Positions 1 through 8,327 of a DNA stretch of 64,000 nt are shown one piece after another; within the stretch, counting starts at the first letter, position 1, and every line of letters begins with the position of its first letter. The translations under genes were made by a program, and so were the position numbers. This stretch comes from Streptomyces flavidovirens DSM 40150 (GTDB lineage Bacteria > Actinomycetota > Actinomycetes > Streptomycetales > Streptomycetaceae): positions 62,001-126,000 of the forward strand of contig NZ_AUBE01000013.1 in NCBI RefSeq assembly GCF_000429085.1, in the 5' to 3' direction. The notes under the pieces were generated by a model. The model ran no database searches and was not told the DNA's origin. It saw only the letters and a list, made by a program, of their open reading frames with translations.

Positions 1-1105
1 CGCCGGCTCGGTCTTCAAGGTGGTGTCGGCGAGCGCCGCCGTGCGGGCCGGCTACCCCTTCGACGGCCGCTACAACTGCAGCAGTTCCTACAGCATGGGC
101 AACCGGAGCTTCGCGAACTTCGAGTCCAAGGGGCACGGTCCCATCTCCCTCGGGGACGCCCTCAAGTTCTCCTGCAACACCGTCTTCTACCGTCTCGGCC
201 ACCAGGAGTGGCAGCGTGACGGCGGAATAAAGCCGAAGAAGAACGCCCACGACTGGTTCTACCGGACCGCCCATGACTTCGGGTTCGGCGCCGAGACCGG
301 CATCGACCTGCCGAACGAGGTCAAGGGCCGCATCCCCGACCGCCAGTGGAAGCAGGACTTCTGGGCGGCCAACAAGGACGTCTGGTGCAAGCAGGGCAAG
401 AAGGGCGGCAGCTACGTCGAGCAGATCGCGTACGAGAGCTGCCTCGAAGGCAACCAGCTCAAGGCGTTCGACAGCATCAACTTCGCCATCGGCCAGGGTG
501 ACGTCCTCATCACCCCCATCCAGCTGGCCACCGCCTACGCCGCCATCAGCAACGGCGGCACCCTCTACAACCCCACCCTCGGCAAGGCCGTGATCAGCCC
601 CGACGGCAAGAAGATCCAGGAGATCAAGCCCAAGCCCCGCGGCAAGCTGCCGGTCGACGCCCAGACCATCAGTGACCTCGACAAGGGTCTGCGCTCCGTC
701 GTCGAGCCCGGCGGCACCGCCGCCTGGCGGTTCGGCGGCTGGCCGCAGGACAAGATCCCGATGCGCGCCAAGACCGGCACCGCCCAGGTCTACGGCAAGC
801 AGACCACCTCGTGGTTCGCCACCTACACCGACGACTACACGATCGTCATGACGATCTCTCAGGGTGGTACGGGCTCCGGTGCCTCAGGGCCCGCCGTACG
901 CAACATCTACGACGCCCTCTACGGCGTCAGCGACGAGGGCGACATCAACCCGAAGAAGGCCCTGCTCCCCAAGCCGCAGAAGGAGCTTCCGAAGATCGGT
1001 ACGGACGGCTCCATCGACGCCCCGGAGATCCGGCCGTACGTACCCGAGAAGCCCAAGGACCCGGCTGCGGACCAGCAGATCGCGATCGGCAGGAGTGGCG
1101 ACTGA
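1..1105 (+). CDS. mrdA: Penicillin-binding protein 2 (transpeptidase), C-terminal part, truncated by window start
   Basis: Class B penicillin-binding protein that cross-links peptidoglycan with the SEDS glycosyltransferase RodA. The frame is already open at base 2, so only the transpeptidase domain is present. The catalytic SxxK motif (Ser-Val-Phe-Lys) is encoded at bases 8-19, right at the edge. The second motif, SCN, is at 170-178, and the KTGTA motif is at 770-784, so all three active-site signatures are intact. The C-terminus is a Pro/Lys-rich tail. The TGA stop (1103-1105) shares its A with the ATG of rodA, so the two genes should be translationally coupled. In Streptomyces this is the last part of the mreBCD-pbp2-sfr cluster used for spore-wall synthesis; mreBCD would lie upstream, outside the window. 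Confidence 0.95.
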   Translation, partial: AGSVFKVVSASAAVRAGYPFDGRYNCSSSYSMGNRSFANFESKGHGPISLGDALKFSCNTVFYRLGHQEWQRDGGIKPKKNAHDWFYRTAHDFGFGAETGIDLPNEVKGRIPDRQWKQDFWAANKDVWCKQGKKGGSYVEQIAYESCLEGNQLKAFDSINFAIGQGDVLITPIQLATAYAAISNGGTLYNPTLGKAVISPDGKKIQEIKPKPRGKLPVDAQTISDLDKGLRSVVEPGGTAAWRFGGWPQDKIPMRAKTGTAQVYGKQTTSWFATYTDDYTIVMTISQGGTGSGASGPAVRNIYDALYGVSDEGDINPKKALLPKPQKELPKIGTDGSIDAPEIRPYVPEKPKDPAADQQIAIGRSGD

Positions 1106-2304
1106 TGGCCGGCCCGCACGGTTTCTCCGTCCAGCGGTACGCCCCCGAGCGCGGCACCCTCGCCAAGCTCACCGCCCGCGACTCGGTGCTGCGCCGGCTC
1201 GACTGGCCGCTGCTCTGGGCGTCGCTCGCGCTGTCGGTCATCGGGGCGCTGCTGGTCTGGTCCGCGACCCGTACGCGCGACCAGCTCAACCAGGGCGATC
1301 CGGAGTACTTCCTCTGGCGCCACATCGTGAACACCGGTATCGGCCTCGTGCTGATGATCGGCACGATCTGGCTCGGTCACCGCACCCTGCGCGGCGCGGT
1401 CCCGGTCCTCTACGGACTGTCCGTCGTGCTCGTCCTGGCCGTGCTCACCCCGCTCGGCGCGACCATCAACGGCGCGCACGCGTGGATCGTGCTCGGCGGC
1501 GGGTTCTCCCTCCAGCCCTCCGAGTTCACCAAGATCACCATCATTCTGATCATGGCGATGCTGCTCGCCGCCCGCGTCGACGCGGGCGATCAGGAGCATC
1601 CCGACCACCCCACCGTCGTCAAGGCCCTGTGCCTCGCCGTCGTACCGATCGTCGTCATCATGCTGATGCCCGACCTCGGCTCGGTCATGGTCATAGCGGT
1701 GATCATCCTCGGGGTGCTGCTCACCTCCGGGGCGTCCAACCGCTGGGTCTTCGGCCTCATCGGCACCGGAGCCATCGGCGCCGTCGTCGTCTGGCAGATC
1801 GGTCTGCTCGACGAGTACCAGATCAACCGCTTCGCCGCGTTCGCCAACCCCGAACTCGACCCGGCCGGCGTCGGCTACAACACCAACCAGGCGCGCATCG
1901 CGATCGGCTCCGGCGGCCTCACCGGCACCGGCCTCTTCAAGGGCAGCCAGACCACCGGGCAGTTCGTACCCGAGCAGCAGACCGACTTCGTCTTCACCGT
2001 CGCGGGCGAGGAACTCGGCTTCCTCGGCGCCGGACTGGTCCTGCTGCTGCTCGGCGTGGTCCTGTGGCGGGCCTGCCGCATCGCCCGTGAGACGACCGAG
2101 CTGTACGGCACGATCGTGGCCGGCGGCATCATCGCCTGGTTCGCGTTCCAGTCGTTCGAGAACATCGGGATGACGCTCGGCATCATGCCGGTGGCGGGAC
2201 TGCCGCTGCCGTTCGTGTCGTACGGCGGGTCGTCGATGTTCGCGGTCTGGGTCGCGATCGGGCTGCTCCAGTCGATCAGGGTGCAGCGGCCGATGTCGGC
2301 GTAG
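1105..2304 (+). CDS. rodA: RodA/Sfr, SEDS-family peptidoglycan glycosyltransferase
   Basis: A 399-aa polytopic membrane protein of the SEDS (FtsW/RodA/SpoVE) family, which polymerises lipid II glycan strands with a class B PBP. The ATG at 1105 overlaps the pbp2 stop by one base, and the sequence from this start begins with a short cytosolic segment before the first membrane helix. Family hallmarks are visible: the GATINGAHAWI loop, the LQPSEFTK motif, a periplasmic loop rich in polar residues (QTDFVFTVAGEELGF), and the C-terminal GMTLGIMPVAGLPLPFVSYGGSS segment. The S. coelicolor counterpart is known as Sfr. The much longer open frame beginning at 811 is an artefact of overlap with pbp2. No terminator is evident before the next gene. 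Confidence 0.96.
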   Translation: MAGPHGFSVQRYAPERGTLAKLTARDSVLRRLDWPLLWASLALSVIGALLVWSATRTRDQLNQGDPEYFLWRHIVNTGIGLVLMIGTIWLGHRTLRGAVPVLYGLSVVLVLAVLTPLGATINGAHAWIVLGGGFSLQPSEFTKITIILIMAMLLAARVDAGDQEHPDHPTVVKALCLAVVPIVVIMLMPDLGSVMVIAVIILGVLLTSGASNRWVFGLIGTGAIGAVVVWQIGLLDEYQINRFAAFANPELDPAGVGYNTNQARIAIGSGGLTGTGLFKGSQTTGQFVPEQQTDFVFTVAGEELGFLGAGLVLLLLGVVLWRACRIARETTELYGTIVAGGIIAWFAFQSFENIGMTLGIMPVAGLPLPFVSYGGSSMFAVWVAIGLLQSIRVQRPMSA

Positions 2305-2355
2305 CCAGTGCCAGTGCACCTCCCCAGGAGCCGCGATCGCGTCTAGATTCGGTGC

Positions 2356-3891
2356 ATGGCGGATACGAAGCGCGAGACAGAGCGGAAGTACGAAGCCTCG
2401 GCGGAAGCCCACGGCGAGATCCGGCTGCCCGACCTGACCAAGGTGGCCGGCGTCTCGTCCGTCGTCCACCTGGGCGTCGCGGAACTCGACGCCGTCTACT
2501 ACGACACGGACGACCTGCGGCTCGCCGCCGACTCCATCACGCTGCGCCGCCGCACCGGCGGCGACGACGCCGGCTGGCACCTCAAGCTCCCGGTCTCGCC
2601 GGACGTACGCGACGAGATCCGGGCGCCGCTGGCGGACGGCCTGCCACCCGCCCTGGCCGCCCTGATCCGGTCCCGGACCCGCGCGGAGCCGGTTGCTCCG
2701 GTCGTCCGGCTGCGCAGTGTGCGCGACGTACGCCACCTCCTGGACGCACGCCGCGAACTGCTCGCCGAGGTCAGCGTCGACACCGTCACCGCCCAGCGGC
2801 TCGGCGTCCCGGCCTCCGGCGCCACCACCCACTGGACCGAGATCGAGGTCGAGCTCGCCGACAAGGGCGACCCGGCCTTCCTCGACGCGGTCGGGAAAAA
2901 ACTCCGCAAGGCCGGCCTGCGCCCTGCCACCTCGGAATCCAAGCTGGCCAGGGCGCTCGCGGACACGGCGCCGTCGTGGAAGAGGCCGGGGAAGGAGAAG
3001 CCGGGCGCGACCGCCGGCGATCATGTCCTCGCGTACCTGCGTGAGCAGTACGAATCGCTGGTGGCGTACGACCCGGCCGTGCGGCGGGACCTGCCCGACT
3101 CCGTGCACCAGATGCGCGTCGCCACCCGCCGGCTGCGCAGCGCCTTCCGCACCTGCCGGAAGGTCCTGGACCGGACGGTCACCGACCCGGTCGCAGCGGA
3201 ACTCAAGTGGCTGGCACAGGAACTGGGCGTGGACCGCGACCAGGAGGTGCTGGACGCCCGGCTCCGCGCCCGGATCGACGACGTGCCCCAGACGCTCCTC
3301 ATGGGCCCGGTGCGAGGTCGGCTGCGGATCTGGTCCGTGGTCGGCCGGGAGAGCTCGCGTACCAAGACCCTCGCGGCGCTGGACAGCCGGCGGTACCTGG
3401 ACCTCCTCACCGCGCTGCACGCCCTGCTGGCCGATCCGCCGCTGCGCCCCGCCGCGTCGAGGCCCGCCGCCAAGGTCCTGCCCAAGGCGGTCCGCAAGGA
3501 CTACGGCCGGCTGGCCCGCCGCATGGAGGCGGCCCTGTCCCTGCCCCACGGGGAAGAACGCGACCGGGCCCTGCACGGCGCCCGCAAGGCCGCCAAGCGC
3601 ACCCGTTACGCCGCCGACGCCGCCCGGCCCGCCCTCGGGAAGCCCGCCAAACGGTTCTCGAAGCGGATGAAGGCCGTCCAGTCCGTACTGGGCGCGCACC
3701 AGGACAGCGTGGTGGCGCGGGAGACCCTGCGGACGCTGGGCGCCCAGGCCCACGCGGCGGACGAGACGGCGTTCACCTGGGGCCTGCTGTACGGGCGGGA
3801 GGAAGCCGCCGCCGAGGCCGGGCAAAAGGAGCTGCCGCAGGTGTGGAAGCGGGCCACGGCCGGGAAATCGCGGGCGGATCTGGGCGGCTGA
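2356..3891 (+). CDS. CYTH and CHAD domain protein
   Basis: A 511-aa cytoplasmic protein with an N-terminal CYTH (triphosphate tunnel) domain and a C-terminal CHAD domain. The CYTH signature ExExK appears as ETERKYE near residue 7, followed by the acidic and basic strands of the tunnel (for example LRRRTGGDDAGWHLKLP). The CHAD half (about residues 220-500) has the conserved His/Arg helices HQMRVATRRLRSAFR and a second Lys/Arg-rich helix near residues 398-415. CYTH proteins hydrolyse triphosphates or polyphosphate and CHAD domains bind polyphosphate, so a polyphosphate-linked role is likely but the substrate is unproven. The ATG lies exactly 6 nt after the hexamer TAGATT (2344-2349) and has no Shine-Dalgarno, which suggests a leaderless transcript. 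Confidence 0.9.
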   Translation: MADTKRETERKYEASAEAHGEIRLPDLTKVAGVSSVVHLGVAELDAVYYDTDDLRLAADSITLRRRTGGDDAGWHLKLPVSPDVRDEIRAPLADGLPPALAALIRSRTRAEPVAPVVRLRSVRDVRHLLDARRELLAEVSVDTVTAQRLGVPASGATTHWTEIEVELADKGDPAFLDAVGKKLRKAGLRPATSESKLARALADTAPSWKRPGKEKPGATAGDHVLAYLREQYESLVAYDPAVRRDLPDSVHQMRVATRRLRSAFRTCRKVLDRTVTDPVAAELKWLAQELGVDRDQEVLDARLRARIDDVPQTLLMGPVRGRLRIWSVVGRESSRTKTLAALDSRRYLDLLTALHALLADPPLRPAASRPAAKVLPKAVRKDYGRLARRMEAALSLPHGEERDRALHGARKAAKRTRYAADAARPALGKPAKRFSKRMKAVQSVLGAHQDSVVARETLRTLGAQAHAADETAFTWGLLYGREEAAAEAGQKELPQVWKRATAGKSRADLGG

Positions 3892-3942
3892 GGGCCGGGG
3901 TACGCTTGATGGTCACCCCTGCCAGCTCATGAGAGACACACG

Positions 3943-5868
3943 ATGCCTGTCGAGTCGGTCTTCCCACGCCTGGAAGCGCTTCTCCCGCATGTCCAGAAGC
4001 CGATCCAGTACGTCGGCGGCGAACTCAACTCCACCGTCAAGGACTGGGACGCCACGGACGTCCGGTGGGCGCTCATGTACCCCGACGCGTACGAGGTCGG
4101 GCTGCCCAACCAGGGCGTCATGATCCTTTACGAGGTGCTCAACGAGCGCGAAGGGGTCCTGGCCGAGCGCACGTACAGCGTGTGGCCGGACCTCGAAGCG
4201 CTCATGCGCGAGCACGAGGTCCCGCAGTTCACGGTGGACGCGCACCGGCCCGTCAAGGCGTTCGACGTCTTCGGGCTCAGCTTCTCCACCGAGCTCGGCT
4301 ACACCAACATGCTCACCGCCCTGGACCTGGCGGGCATCCCGCTGGAGTCCAAGGACCGTACGCTCGACGACCCGATCGTCCTCGCGGGCGGGCACGCCGC
4401 GTTCAACCCCGAGCCGATCGCGGACTTCATCGACTGCGCGGTGATCGGTGACGGCGAGCAGGCCGTCCTGGAGATCACCGAGATCATCCGCGCCTGGAAG
4501 GCCGAGGGCCGCCCCGGCGGGCGTGACGAGGTGCTCTTCCGGCTGAGCAAGACCGGCGGCGTGTACGTGCCCCGGTTCTACGACGTCGAGTACCTGCCCG
4601 ACGGCCGCATCGCCCGCGTCGTACCGAACCGCTCCGGCGTGCCGTGGCGCGTGTCCAAGCACACCGTCATGGACCTCGACGAGTGGCCCTACCCCAAGCA
4701 GCCCCTCGTCCCCCTCGCCGAGACCGTCCACGAGCGGATGTCCGTCGAGATCTTCCGCGGCTGCACCCGCGGCTGCCGTTTCTGCCAGGCCGGCATGATC
4801 ACGCGCCCCGTGCGGGAGCGAAGCATCACCGGCATCGGCGACATGGTGGAGAAGGGCCTCAAGGCGACCGGCTTCGAGGAGGTCGGCCTGCTGTCGCTGT
4901 CCTCGGCCGACCACACCGAGATCGCGGACGTCGCCAAGGGCCTTGCGGACCGGTACGAGGAAGACAAGATCGGCCTCTCGCTGCCGTCGACCCGCGTGGA
5001 CGCCTTCAACATCGACCTCGCCAACGAGCTGACCAGGAACGGCCGCAGGTCCGGCCTGACCTTCGCTCCCGAGGGCGGTTCGGAGCGTATCCGCAAGGTC
5101 ATCAACAAGATGGTCTCCGAAGAGGACCTCATCCGGACGGTCTCGACGGCGTACGGCAACGGCTGGCGCCAGGTGAAGCTGTACTTCATGTGCGGCCTGC
5201 CCACCGAGACCGACGAGGACGTGCTCCAGATCGGCGACATGGCCGTCAAGGTCATCGCCGAGGGCCGCAAGGTCTCCGGTCAGAACGACATCCGCTGCAC
5301 CGTCTCCATCGGCGGCTTCGTACCCAAGCCGCACACCCCCTTCCAGTGGGCCCCGCAGCTCTCCGCCGAGGAGACGGACGCCCGCCTGGAGAAGCTGCGG
5401 GACAAGATCCGCGGCGACAAGAAGTACGGCCGTTCCATCGGCTTCCGCTACCACGACGGCAAGCCCGGCATCGTCGAGGGACTCCTCTCGCGCGGCGACC
5501 GGCGCATCGGCTCCGTCATCCGCGCGGTCTACGAGGGCGGCGGCCGCTTCGACGGCTGGCGCGAGTATTTCTCGTACGACCGCTGGATGGACGCCGCTGC
5601 GAAGACGCTGCCGGACTTCGGTGTGGACGTCGACTGGTACACCACGCGTGAGCGTACGTACGAGGAGGTCCTGCCCTGGGACCACCTGGACTCCGGTCTC
5701 GACAAGGACTGGCTCTGGGAGGACTGGCAGGACTCGCTCGACGAGACCGAGGTCGAGGACTGCCGCTGGACCCCGTGCTTCGACTGCGGTGTCTGCCCGC
5801 AGATGGACACGCAGATCCAGATCGGCCCGACGGGCAAGAAGCTGCTGCCGCTGACGGTGGTCAAGTAG
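3943..5868 (+). CDS. TIGR03960-family B12-binding/radical SAM protein
   Basis: A 641-aa protein of the YgiQ-like TIGR03960 family, of unknown substrate. The N-terminal part (about residues 30-190) resembles a cobalamin-binding fold. The radical-SAM CxxxCxxC cluster motif is RGCTRGCRFCQAG near residue 275. The C-terminus carries an extra cysteine cluster (CRWTPCFDCGVCPQMD, about residues 606-621) that could ligate an auxiliary iron-sulfur centre. In many bacteria this protein is fused to, or directly followed by, the TIGR03936 (DUF2344) protein and RNase G. Here the TIGR03936 partner is a separate gene at 7273-8097, separated by one unrelated gene, and RNase E/G follows. A possible -10 hexamer TACGCT lies at 3901. 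Confidence 0.9.
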   Translation: MPVESVFPRLEALLPHVQKPIQYVGGELNSTVKDWDATDVRWALMYPDAYEVGLPNQGVMILYEVLNEREGVLAERTYSVWPDLEALMREHEVPQFTVDAHRPVKAFDVFGLSFSTELGYTNMLTALDLAGIPLESKDRTLDDPIVLAGGHAAFNPEPIADFIDCAVIGDGEQAVLEITEIIRAWKAEGRPGGRDEVLFRLSKTGGVYVPRFYDVEYLPDGRIARVVPNRSGVPWRVSKHTVMDLDEWPYPKQPLVPLAETVHERMSVEIFRGCTRGCRFCQAGMITRPVRERSITGIGDMVEKGLKATGFEEVGLLSLSSADHTEIADVAKGLADRYEEDKIGLSLPSTRVDAFNIDLANELTRNGRRSGLTFAPEGGSERIRKVINKMVSEEDLIRTVSTAYGNGWRQVKLYFMCGLPTETDEDVLQIGDMAVKVIAEGRKVSGQNDIRCTVSIGGFVPKPHTPFQWAPQLSAEETDARLEKLRDKIRGDKKYGRSIGFRYHDGKPGIVEGLLSRGDRRIGSVIRAVYEGGGRFDGWREYFSYDRWMDAAAKTLPDFGVDVDWYTTRERTYEEVLPWDHLDSGLDKDWLWEDWQDSLDETEVEDCRWTPCFDCGVCPQMDTQIQIGPTGKKLLPLTVVK

Positions 5869-5881
5869 CGGTGACGCACGT

Positions 5882-5921
5882 CGAAGGCCCGGCCGGGGAA
5901 AGCCCCTCGGCTGGGCCTTCG
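5882..5921 (+). terminator. Stem-loop terminator after the TIGR03960 gene
   Basis: An inverted repeat begins with arms CGAAGGCCC / GGGCCTTCG and continues inward with further GC pairs around an AAAG loop. There is no U-tract, as usual for Streptomyces. It separates the radical-SAM gene from the hydrophobic repeat protein gene. Confidence 0.7.
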
Positions 5922-5988
5922 TGTGTTACGGATCAGCATCGGGCTCCGAATCCGGATCCGGACGGCGGGCTGACGCGTCTATCCGGGC

Positions 5989-7185
5989 ATGGACTTCGAA
6001 AAGCAGCCGCCGCGGCCGCAGCCGCCCGCGCCGCGGCGTGAGGTGCCGCAGGCCGAGGGCTGTCTGACCGCCGTCATCAGGGTTCCGGTGCGCATCGTCG
6101 TGCTGGTCCTGGTGGTTCCCGTGCGGATGGTGTGGGACCTGCTCGCCGTCTGCGGGAAAGCGGTCGGCCGCGCGCTCGGCGCGGTCCTCCAACTGCTGGT
6201 CGTGACACCGCTGGTGTGGTGGTACCGGAAGGTCGTCGTCCCCGTCGCCAAGGTGCTCGGACACGTCGCGCACGCCCTGCTCGTCATGCCCTGGGTGCTG
6301 CTGTGGAAGTACGTCGTGGTGCCCGTCGTCCGGTACGGCATCGTGGCACCGGCGGTGTGGCTGTACCGGCAGGTGCTGACCCCGGCCGGGCACGGAATCG
6401 CCTGGCTCGGGCGCACCGTCGGGCACGCGCTCGCGGCCGCCGCGCGTGCCGTGGGCACGGCAGTGGCCCGGTTGGTCAGGGTGCTCGTCGTGGTGCCGGT
6501 GGTGTGGCTGTACGAGAACGTCCTCACCCCGGTCGGGCGCGTGCTCGCGTGGGTGGGCAAGGCGGTGTTCGTGTGGCCGTGGGTGGCGCTGTGGCGGTAC
6601 GTTCTCGCGCCGCTGGGCCGGGGCATCGCCTGGCTGGGCGCCGGTCTCGGGCGCGGGCTGGCCTGGTGCGTCATGACGGTCCTGGTGCGGCCCGTCGCGT
6701 GGCTCTGGCGCGCGGTGCTGGTGCCGGCCGGGCGCGAGACCGCTGCCGCGTTCGGGCACGCCTGGCGCATCGCCGGGTACATCTCGCGGGCCGTCGGGCG
6801 CGCGCTGAAGTGGCTCGGGTGGAATCTGGTGGGCCGGCCGGTGCGCTGGGTGTGGCTCGGTGTGTGCACGCCGGTGGGGCACTGGGTGCGCGACACCCTC
6901 TGGGCGCCGGTGAAGCGGGCGGGCCTCGAAGCCGGCCGGGCGGCGCGCGGGGCGCTGCGCAGCGCACGTGAAACGGTGCGCCAGGCCCGGCGCGACGCGT
7001 GGCGCGCCCTCGTCGGGGGCCCCGCGGACACCCGGCCGGCGGCGGACCCCGGTGCGGGCCCCGCCGAGGCCGTGAAACCGGTGCGGACTCCTGCGCGTAC
7101 TCTGGGTAGTAAGACCACTGCCCCCAGCGCGGCACCCGCGTCCGAGATCTCCCTGCTTGGCGGAAGCACAGCCAGCCAGGGGTGA
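5989..7185 (+). CDS. Uncharacterised hydrophobic tandem-repeat protein
   Basis: A 398-aa protein I do not recognise as any named family. After a Pro-rich head (residues 1-22), residues about 40-305 hold at least seven copies of a loose 25-30 residue unit with the pattern P-x-V-x-L-(Y/W)-x-x-V-x-x-P-x-G-x(3)-A-W-x-G. Copies start near residues 73, 100, 120, 169, 196, 234 and 283. Val, Trp, Tyr, Leu, Gly, Arg and Lys dominate and acidic residues are almost absent. The C-terminal 90 residues are Arg/Ala-rich and then Pro/Ala/Ser-rich. The repeats could be re-entrant or amphipathic membrane helices. No Shine-Dalgarno is obvious before the ATG. The gene sits between the TIGR03960 and TIGR03936 genes, which in other bacteria are adjacent or fused. 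GC-frame pattern and synonymous bias support real coding. Confidence 0.7.
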   Translation: MDFEKQPPRPQPPAPRREVPQAEGCLTAVIRVPVRIVVLVLVVPVRMVWDLLAVCGKAVGRALGAVLQLLVVTPLVWWYRKVVVPVAKVLGHVAHALLVMPWVLLWKYVVVPVVRYGIVAPAVWLYRQVLTPAGHGIAWLGRTVGHALAAAARAVGTAVARLVRVLVVVPVVWLYENVLTPVGRVLAWVGKAVFVWPWVALWRYVLAPLGRGIAWLGAGLGRGLAWCVMTVLVRPVAWLWRAVLVPAGRETAAAFGHAWRIAGYISRAVGRALKWLGWNLVGRPVRWVWLGVCTPVGHWVRDTLWAPVKRAGLEAGRAARGALRSARETVRQARRDAWRALVGGPADTRPAADPGAGPAEAVKPVRTPARTLGSKTTAPSAAPASEISLLGGSTASQG

Positions 7186-7272
7186 GCCGGCCGCCGGGAC
7201 GCCAGGGGGCGACCCCCACGCCGGAAGGGCGACGCGCGGACAGCGCGCCGCCCCGCACGAGGAGAAGAACCA

Positions 7273-8097
7273 CTGGGCAAGCGACAGCCCGAAGGCCCGC
7301 CGCCCGCACCGGCGGTGCAGCGCATCCGACTGCGCTACACCAAGCGCGGCCGCCTCCGGTTCACCAGCCACCGTGACTTCCAGCGCGCGTTCGAGCGGGC
7401 GCTGCGACGCGCCGACGTGCCCATGGCGTACTCGGCCGGCTTCACCCCGCACCCGAAGGTCTCGTACGCCAATGCCGCACCCACCGGTACGGGCAGCGAG
7501 GCCGAGTACCTGGAGATCGCACTGACCGCCACGCGCGACGCCGACGAGCTGCGCGAGCTGCTCGACGAGTCGCTCCCGGACGGGCTCGACATCACGGACG
7601 CGGTCGAAGCCCGTACGTCGGGTCTCGCCGACCGGCTGCAGGCTTCCGTATGGGAGATGCGCCTCGACGGTGTCGCTCCCGAAGACGCGGAGAAGGCCGT
7701 CGAAGCCTTCCTCGCCGCTGAGAGCGTCGAGGTCCAGCGCCGTACCAAGAACGGCATGCGGTCCTTCGACGCACGCAGCGCCGTTGCGGATCTCCAGGCC
7801 GTTCGTCCACCGTCCGATAGGCCGGACGACAAGCCCTGTGCGATACTGCGGCTGGTTGTTCGGCATTTGACACCCGCCGTACGACCCGACGACGTCCTGT
7901 CCGGTCTCCGAGCTGTGGCCGACCTGGCGCCGCCGGTCCCCGCAGCGGTGACCAGGCTGGCGCAGGGGCTCTTCGACGAGGAGTCCGGCACGGTGACCGA
8001 CCCGCTCGCGCCCGACCGCGAGGCAGTCACGGCCGCCCCACCCACGGCCGCCGGACTGACCGCCGCGAAGGCGCCGGAAGGTGCAGGTTCCGCGTAG
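7273..8097 (+). CDS. TIGR03936-family (DUF2344) radical-SAM-associated protein, CTG start
   Basis: A protein of about 274 aa of the TIGR03936/DUF2344 family, the usual partner of the TIGR03960 radical-SAM protein and neighbour of RNase E/G. The core begins with QRIRLRYTKRGRLRFTSHRDFQRAFERAL and contains the typical SYANAAPTGTGSEAEY stretch. The best ribosome-binding site (AGGAG, 7260-7264) is followed 8 nt later by a CTG at 7273, in frame, giving an N-terminus GKRQPEGPPPAPAVQ that I recall as conserved in Streptomyces orthologues. The first conventional start, GTG at 7315, has no Shine-Dalgarno. I therefore call CTG 7273; if wrong, the protein is 260 aa from 7315. Function is unknown; the association with RNase G and ribosomal genes suggests an RNA-modification role, by inference only. 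Confidence 0.85.
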   Translation: MGKRQPEGPPPAPAVQRIRLRYTKRGRLRFTSHRDFQRAFERALRRADVPMAYSAGFTPHPKVSYANAAPTGTGSEAEYLEIALTATRDADELRELLDESLPDGLDITDAVEARTSGLADRLQASVWEMRLDGVAPEDAEKAVEAFLAAESVEVQRRTKNGMRSFDARSAVADLQAVRPPSDRPDDKPCAILRLVVRHLTPAVRPDDVLSGLRAVADLAPPVPAAVTRLAQGLFDEESGTVTDPLAPDREAVTAAPPTAAGLTAAKAPEGAGSA

Positions 8098-8327
8098 GGC
8101 GGTCGTCGTAGCGCAGCCCTGGTACTCGGGAGCCACCTGGGTCGGGCCGCGCACTGACCAGAAGACTTTCGCCAGGCCGTACGCATACCGCATACGGAAC
8201 CGGCGAGCTAGACAACAGCTCCCGTGCGGCGCCCGCGCCCCGGACGGCGGTACCGCGCTCATCGCGCGGACCGGACCGGACCGGAATCAGGTGTGGCGCC
8301 CGGGAGCGTGACGGGAGAACCGCCCGC

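Noticed and set aside
919..3825. 968-aa minus-strand frame over rodA and the CYTH/CHAD gene
   Set aside because: It covers two well-recognised plus-strand genes and has no domain or promoter of its own.
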